From assembly GCF_963678975.1 (NCBI RefSeq), contig NC_089280.1, positions 2,369,001 to 2,433,000 of the forward strand: a stretch of 64,000 nt of DNA, read 5' to 3'. Source of the DNA: Dysidea avara. Taxonomy: Eukaryota > Porifera > Demospongiae > Dictyoceratida > Dysideidae. This document shows, in pieces, positions 12,201-19,377 of the stretch. Position 1 is the stretch's first letter. Each line of letters starts with the position of its first letter. Both the position numbers and the translations under genes were made by a program. The notes under the pieces were generated by a model. That model did no database searches. It had not been told where the DNA came from and saw only the letters and a list, made by a program, of their open reading frames with translations.

Positions 12201-15200
12201 GCTGTAACCTGTTAAGATGTTCCCCTTCTAGATCCTTGAATTCTGCTCTAGTAGGTAAACACAAAAAGGAGTGAAGAGTATTTCCATCAACATTGTATGC
12301 TGCAACGCCTGTTGGTGCTACAACATGGACCTTGTTGTGGAGAAGTAATCTAAGACAGTGAATTAGATAAGATTTGCCTGTACCAGCGGTACCTGATACT
12401 ATCATACGAATAGGACTAGGATCATTGCTTTCCAAATGATGTTTTATCAAATTATAGGTGGCCAATTGTATTCCTTGAAGGTTAGCAGGATCTGCTGTTG
12501 TAGTAAACTGACGTTCCTGTGCTGATTGACGCTGTGTTGCAATAAATGTAGGTAACTCATCTAGGTTAGTATAAGCTGTGGAGGAGGCTGACCAGACATG
12601 GTCATCATCACAATCAACAGTGCTTTGATAGTTAGGATTGTGCCTACATATTAGCATCCATTCCTCAGCTTCATGGTGTTGGTTAGAAGCAACAAAAAAG
12701 TCCTGCATTACAGAAATTTAATGTGGATAATTGCAATGAAATATTTCTTACCTCATTTGCATCCTGTTCTTCTTGTTCCATGTGCTGTTCAGTCAGCCTT
12801 CTGATATCGTCTTCAAGTGATGGAGGAACATTAGCAGAACTAAGAAAAATGGAGTAAGCTTCTGAGAATCTTTCACAGGCTCCTTTTAACTGGTCAACAC
12901 TGCGGAATGGAACATGCAACATCAATTTCTAGCCGTAGACCTGGCAGCACTATTTTGAGGTTCATCCACATCCAGCAATTAGCCAATTCTGGCCACTGTA
13001 GGTCAGCAGCACTAAGTGTGAAGAAAAGTGTGGGTAGGCCGAGAGTGTCCAGCATTGCTGTAAGACGACTCCTTTGCTTTTGCCAGAACTGTCATGTTCC
13101 ACGAAGAGTGGCACCAAAGTGGAGCACCCGGTTTGACAGAGCTTGATTACTATGCCCAACCATGTCCCTCAACTCATCCACTGAAAGATGACCATCATCA
13201 GGATTTTGGCGAACATAAATCCTGCCATTCTGTAATGCTCGATGTCGCATTTGAGTGTTCAAAGCAAAGTACCTAAAGCGAGGGTGCTTGGCAAAACGCT
13301 GGCCATGGTATAGCATTAAATGTTTGAAATAGTTTCCTATTGTTACCATACGCTGTCGTGGTGCCAAAAAATCTGCTGCACCTGTTGGAAATAGCACAGG
13401 AAATGCACAACAAATGTACCCTTCTGTTGTAAACTCGTTTATAGGGTTTCCTGCTGTTGAGGGCCAATTAGTGTGTTGTGAATTCTGTGGATCCAAAATT
13501 GACTGCTGGATTCTCTGTTGTTCAGTAAGTCCCCTTGTTGTTGTGGGAACAAATGTGGTGTGCAGGTAAGCACTGTGAGGATCATCATCCTGTGATTCCT
13601 GTTCTGGTGGAGTTTCCAGTTGATCTGAGGATATATGTACTGCAAGGAGGTTTGTGAGGTCACTATCATCAGGTAATAATGCCAACGTTTCATGATTAAT
13701 GGTTACATCGTGGTAATAGATGTTGTTTGTAACCAACCACTGTAGCGCTGTAAACACTACTGATCTTGCGGACTCTAAAATCTCTGTGAGATTCTCCTGC
13801 TCCTTCTCTCGTAACTACAATGACATCCAAGGTAGCTGGACACCTTGGCAAGCTGTTAATAAATGATGTGACATCCTGAGGTAAATTAAGAATGTGTCCA
13901 CTGTAGCCATATTGACCACGTGGAAGATGATAAATGGACATAATTGGAAGAACTCTGGATATTAGCATTTCTTCAGCCTGAGACAACCCCTGCATAGAAG
14001 AATTAGGAGTTTACATGATAGTGGGTCATTGATACTGGTGTATAAATGCCTAGGTACCCACTTTAGGATATTCATTTTAACAGCCTAAGGTTGCATATTG
14101 AAGCCATTGGTACAAACTTAATGAATTGAGGCATTGCATCATTGCCGTATATATGCAATCAGCACAATTTTTATCAAAATGACTAAAAAATTGGGTGTAA
14201 TTAATCCTAGTGCACCTTTTTATTTTTTTAACCTAAAGTAAAGAATTTTTTCTCCTAACAGTTATATAATTCTCAACAATGGTTTAGTAAATTACATGAA
14301 ATCTACATAAACTGGACCAGGATCCATATTGTTTTCAGCAAAATATAGTCTAGGGACTTCACTATCACCTTGACAACAGTTGCATACACCTGTTTCATTA
14401 GCTTTGATGGAAGGAAACTGCTCCAAACAAACATTGCATAGTGTGTTCTCTAAGGTTGTTAAGTCTCTATAAAATTCTTGTATCCTCCGAGTTATTTCTG
14501 GGTCATCAACTGCCAGGTTTCTAAATTGAGACGGTAATGAATGATTTGAAATTTGATGTCTCTCCCTTGGATCTTCAAGTGCTGTTTCAGAATGTTCCGC
14601 ATTCATAGCATCACGTCTACGTCTATAATTTTCCCTCCTCCTAGCCAATCTATATGAAAAGTATAATCAATTTTTATTATGTGATGAGCTATATCAAACA
14701 TGTAAGCAAGTCGGGTTTTTGCCTAGTGGGTCACATAAAATCCCATATTCAAAAAAAACAGTATAGTCAGCTTATTACTGACTTATGTTGACATGCAATT
14801 TAGATGGCTATAACACAGCCTCACTTAGTTTATTGAAAGTACTTAATACACAGTTCTTTGATAAACTTAATGTGTTACAAATTAAAGATACATGCATTTA
14901 ACACCCATCAACAGTCCTATTTTTACCCGGCAGCACCTTGCTCCCCTCTGTTCATCAGATTCTGTTCCACGTGTACGCCGATCTTGCTGTCTTCTGGTAA
15001 GCCTTTGGTGTTCATCCACATTCTCGCGTCTAATTCTTTCATATTGTCTTCGCCTAGCCAACCTACAGTAGTATTTTCGAAAGGCACAGGTAGCAAGCTG
15101 CACTTAGTGCATGTACCGGCTATTTGCGTTTACAAACCTTGCTTGTCTTTCGTCCTCGGTTTCTCTCTCGCGCTCCCTTCTTCTTCTTCTGAGCCTTTCT

Positions 15201-18200
15201 TCTCTCTGTTCTGCACTTTCAACACTCGCCATGGTCACATCGCGCCACGTGCAATAAAAGTGACCACAGTGTGGGACTTTCCGTGTTCTTTGCGTAAACG
15301 TTTGGGAACGCAAAAGTCGTACGACGGTCCAATGGACTACTAACAGTGTGGGACTTTCCGTGTTCTTTGCGTAAACGTTTAGGAACGCGACGATCGTACG
15401 GTCGAATAGAGTACTGCAATTGTGGGACTCGCTCAGGCTCGCCCCAATTAAATTTCATAGCACCTTGTCGGAAACATTTCAGGTTGGTCTGAAGACACGT
15501 TTGGGCTTGTTTATACCTGACCAACACTGAAATGGCCATGAAGGATTTCTGAAGATGATTTTGGGTAGATTTTTCTTTGTGGACCACGCCCACACCTTCA
15601 TCATCCCTACTATACAGTACTAGTGTACTGTATAATAGTCAGTGCTGTTATAGATACTAAATGATGGAAATTTTGGAAGGAAAAAAGGGATCACTGAAAA
15701 AAGCCACAAACAAGAAGAGATTGTTGGGGTTGTAATGTAAACCACAAGCCCCTATTTTGATTTGTTAATTGCATTCATTCATCTTTTTGAGATAATTGCA
15801 TAGTTTACTTTACCACCCCAGTGATCCCTTCTTGTTTTGTAGCTTTTTCAGTGACCCCTATTCCCCTTCTGTAGTTTCCATTGTTTCATTCATCTATTTT
15901 GTGCATTTTTTGTTAACCCGTTATATTGTTTAGGATAGCATTCTACTTGTTATTCTTTTTGGTAGCTGTACACAAGAAACTGATCGAATTGCAATTTGTG
16001 TTCACATTGCTTGACTTTAGGAGCTGTCAACTTTAATACATGTTTCTTATTGTCATGCAGATACACGTAACTGTTTTACAGGTTTTTGCAATTGAATTTG
16101 TTGCCTTTGCAATTGAATTCGTCAGTTTTGCAGTTGAATTTGTCGCGTTTGCATTGCAATTCGTCATTAACAAACGACTCCAAGAAACCAACCGTTCATT
16201 AAGAGATGAATTATTTATGCCATGGAGAGTTACACTTGAGACGCTGGAAGGTAATTGGAGCTCGTAGTACGCGAAGTTGATAGCTGTCTGACAAGTTAAT
16301 TAGCTTGCTGGCGAGTGACCACACCCAACGTGAATGACGTAGTAGAGTTTGGAATGTTGCTGGATAGGCTGTAGAAGAAGAATGATTGCCTTATAAAGAG
16401 TCGTTTACTACTGTTGTACTTGAACAAGTTCTTGTAGCAGCTGCTACATCATGTTTTCGTGTTTTCTCCAGCTGCCATTCTTGTTACGGACGAATTTAAC
16501 TGCAAAACCGACGAATTCTATTGCAAAACCGACAAATTCAATTGCAAACAAGACGAATTCAATTGCAAAAAGCGACGAACTCAATTGCAAACGGGATGAA
16601 TTCAATTGCAAAGTCGCCAAATTCAATTGCAAAAATCTGTATTAAAATATCTATAACTGACTGCTCTATTAGAATATTTTAGCCTGCTCATGTACACTGA
16701 TCACGGAACAACAAAATGATCCTGCAAAGTCTTTAACTATTTCCCAGTCCTGGTCTATTCTGAGTTTAACAAAACAAATTTTAACAGCAAATCCAACTCG
16801 TGAGCATGATCTTTTGTGGCATTGCGTGAGTAATGGCATTTAGACAGGTTTATTTTTATTTTCAAATGAAATCAGAATTACTTGGTTAAACACTGCATCT
16901 TCAATGGTAACCGCACTTGAGTGGTGCCATGATCGTTTTCACCAAGAGCTTATGAGCCACCGAAGGTGGCGAAGGAGCATGAAACTTATGCTGCCTGCTG
17001 GGTGCCATCGAAATCCAAATTCATTAGTGATTAGTTTCCATATAAGGAAAGTAAAATCTCATTAGTCGACGCCGTATACTAATTGTGTGCGACACTCGTA
17101 GCAATTTATTCAAAAAAAACGTGATGTAATTTAGACTGTGATGGAACCGAGTTTCATGCTCTTTCGGCGGCTCATAAGCTCCTGTTTTCACACATCGAGC
17201 GGTGGTCAAGTTTGAATAGTCGCTGCATGGATTTTTAAAACACTGCTGCAAGTAAATATGGTATGTCACAGACAAGCACACTGATCCATTAAACAAGTTT
17301 TATCCTGAGATTCTCCTATAAAGTTTTCTATGACTAAAAAAACTAAATTATTATGATTAATATGAATAATACAAGCAGAGCTTACCCTAGCAAAATAAAG
17401 TGGAGTGGTAAAACTGTCAATATGCTACCAACATCGAAATCAATTTGTTAATTATATAACCACATCAAAAAAAATTTTTGAGTAAAGTAGAGCAGTGCTG
17501 CACTGTTCTATTGCTCTCCCTGACAAGGAAAAATGAGTTTGATTAGGGGTCATAGAAGAAACAAGGGAGGTTGCCTAAACTTACAATGTAGCATTTAGTC
17601 CCTATACCCATGACTGAAGTAGGGATTAAATTGTCCTATAGAATATCTTTCCCTTGTTTAACTACTTTTGTTTGATCCCTAATTGAAACTATTATTTCTA
17701 ATTATTACTTGTTTGTTTACTTTTTTATGACTAATGAATCCATACATACTGCATTAGGAAGAATGTTACCAGGCTTATTGTTTTTGTCTGCCCTTACTTA
17801 ACACTTTATTTTTAGCTATGTTCAGCCCATTACACAGCATTACAGACAAAGAACACTATGAGAAGGACCTTTTTAAACCAGGCGCACGTCCACAGCCGGC
17901 CGAAGGCCGGCTGTGGGCATGCGCCTGGTTTACTGAAATTGTTTTCGTAAAAGTGTGTGTGTGTGTGTACCTATCTATCTACCTATCTACCTATGTTTGT
18001 CCGTACGCACGCACGTGAGCAAAATCGTTTAATAACGATAAAAGCAGCTTTTACGTAAGAAGTAAAAGTGAAATGAAGTCTGTATTAAACTTCTGCACAG
18101 GTGAACTTTGCTCTGAGGTGGTTTCTTTTCGGCGGACTGAAATACGGGTGTGGTGACTTTCCTCAGACTACCTTCCCCTTGAGGTTTTCAGGCATTTAGC

Positions 18201-19330
18201 AACTGAAAAACAACGGTGCAGGCCTCGTACACTGCCAGGAATAGCCTATCGCTTCGAGTTGAAAGGGGGCGTATCCCTTACGTACGCGAACAAAAATGAA
18301 GAGCAGCTTTGAGGCTTTGTCGAGAGAATTTGTGGGAAAAAACACGTTAGTCACACTATAAAACAGTTTAGAAGATAGTTTTGTGCGTAATATGTTGGTA
18401 AAAGCGGTTTATTTAACAAACGCTTCCTTAGCAGTGCATAGCAACGTAATTGAACGAATTACGAATATTTCATGAATTACGAAATACGAGAAATAGCTAA
18501 TTATATTATTGCACAACCCAAACTACCCTATTGTAAAGTAGTAATACATAGTTGGTTAATTCATAGTAGTATATACTGTCTATAGTTATTCCAGATGAGT
18601 TAGCTAGCTGCATGGCGCCTGGTTTTTAGAAGTAGCACAACATCAACTTGTTTCAACTAATCCAGTCAGAATGGAAAACTCGACCAATTCGTAGGGAAGC
18701 TATCATGCAATGCTACTACACAAATCAGCACCTTGCACTGTCAGCAAAAATTGATGTGACATAAAGGAAGACGTATGTTCTGTGGTATGTCAAAAGGCAC
18801 TTGTTGGGCTGAAGTGATGTTGAACAGTGAAAATTTCAGATGGCTATAGCAAGTGACATTTGTCTGAAGGCATCACGCAGGCAGAAAAATATCCACTAAA
18901 TAATAGAAAAAAATTGTAGGAAGTGTTGCAGGTCCTTGTTTATACCTATAACCAATACCGCCAAGGTGCCATGAAGGCATGTAAGGTTGGTTTTAAGGTA
19001 ATATTTTTCCAGAAAAGCCCTAATACGTAGTATTATCATACTCTATGATTAGAAATATTGTACGTTGTTGTCACAGTTGATATGGTGTTGTAGTTATCCA
19101 TCAGTAGTGGCAGTATAGTAGAGGTGGAGCTAACAGTAGAACACAATGGATCAGTGATGAACGTCAATGATGATATTTGTTTGTCTGACTTTGTCAGTTC
19201 TGAATCACTGGAGTTCACAAGAAGTAGCAGTCAGGTGAGCTGTATATTGTGTGATATTTAACTATTGACTATTGTATTATATTGTGTGTGTATATGCATC
19301 AAGTGATTGTGTGTGTGTGTGTTGTGTGTG

Positions 19331-19377
<47 letters not shown>

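Larger units (their letters stand above)
11047..15232 (-). pseudogene. Decayed Helitron: Rep/helicase-type gene lacking the HUH Rep core
   Basis: Reading leftward on the minus strand: an Arg/Glu-rich N-terminus (ATG at 15232, exons 15138-15232, 14937-15062, 14307-14649) with a CNVCLEQF...CNCCQG zinc site and NNMDPGP; a DUF6570-like part (13989 to about 13770, LSQAEEMLISRVLPIMS); a Helitron_like_N part (about 13757-12960); then a PIF1-type helicase (12925-12753 and 12702-11055). Defects: a frameshift near 13770, an in-frame TGA at about 13092 (GT*QFW), a frameshift near 12925-12960, and no HxH or Tyr Rep motifs. Small introns (12703-12751, 49 nt) are still recognisable. Helitrons transpose by rolling-circle replication (family knowledge); this copy cannot do so by itself. 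It lies antisense in the Tudor gene intron. Confidence 0.85.

Noticed and set aside
12907-13146. Plus-strand 79-codon frame
   Set aside because: Antisense shadow of the Helitron N-terminal domain.
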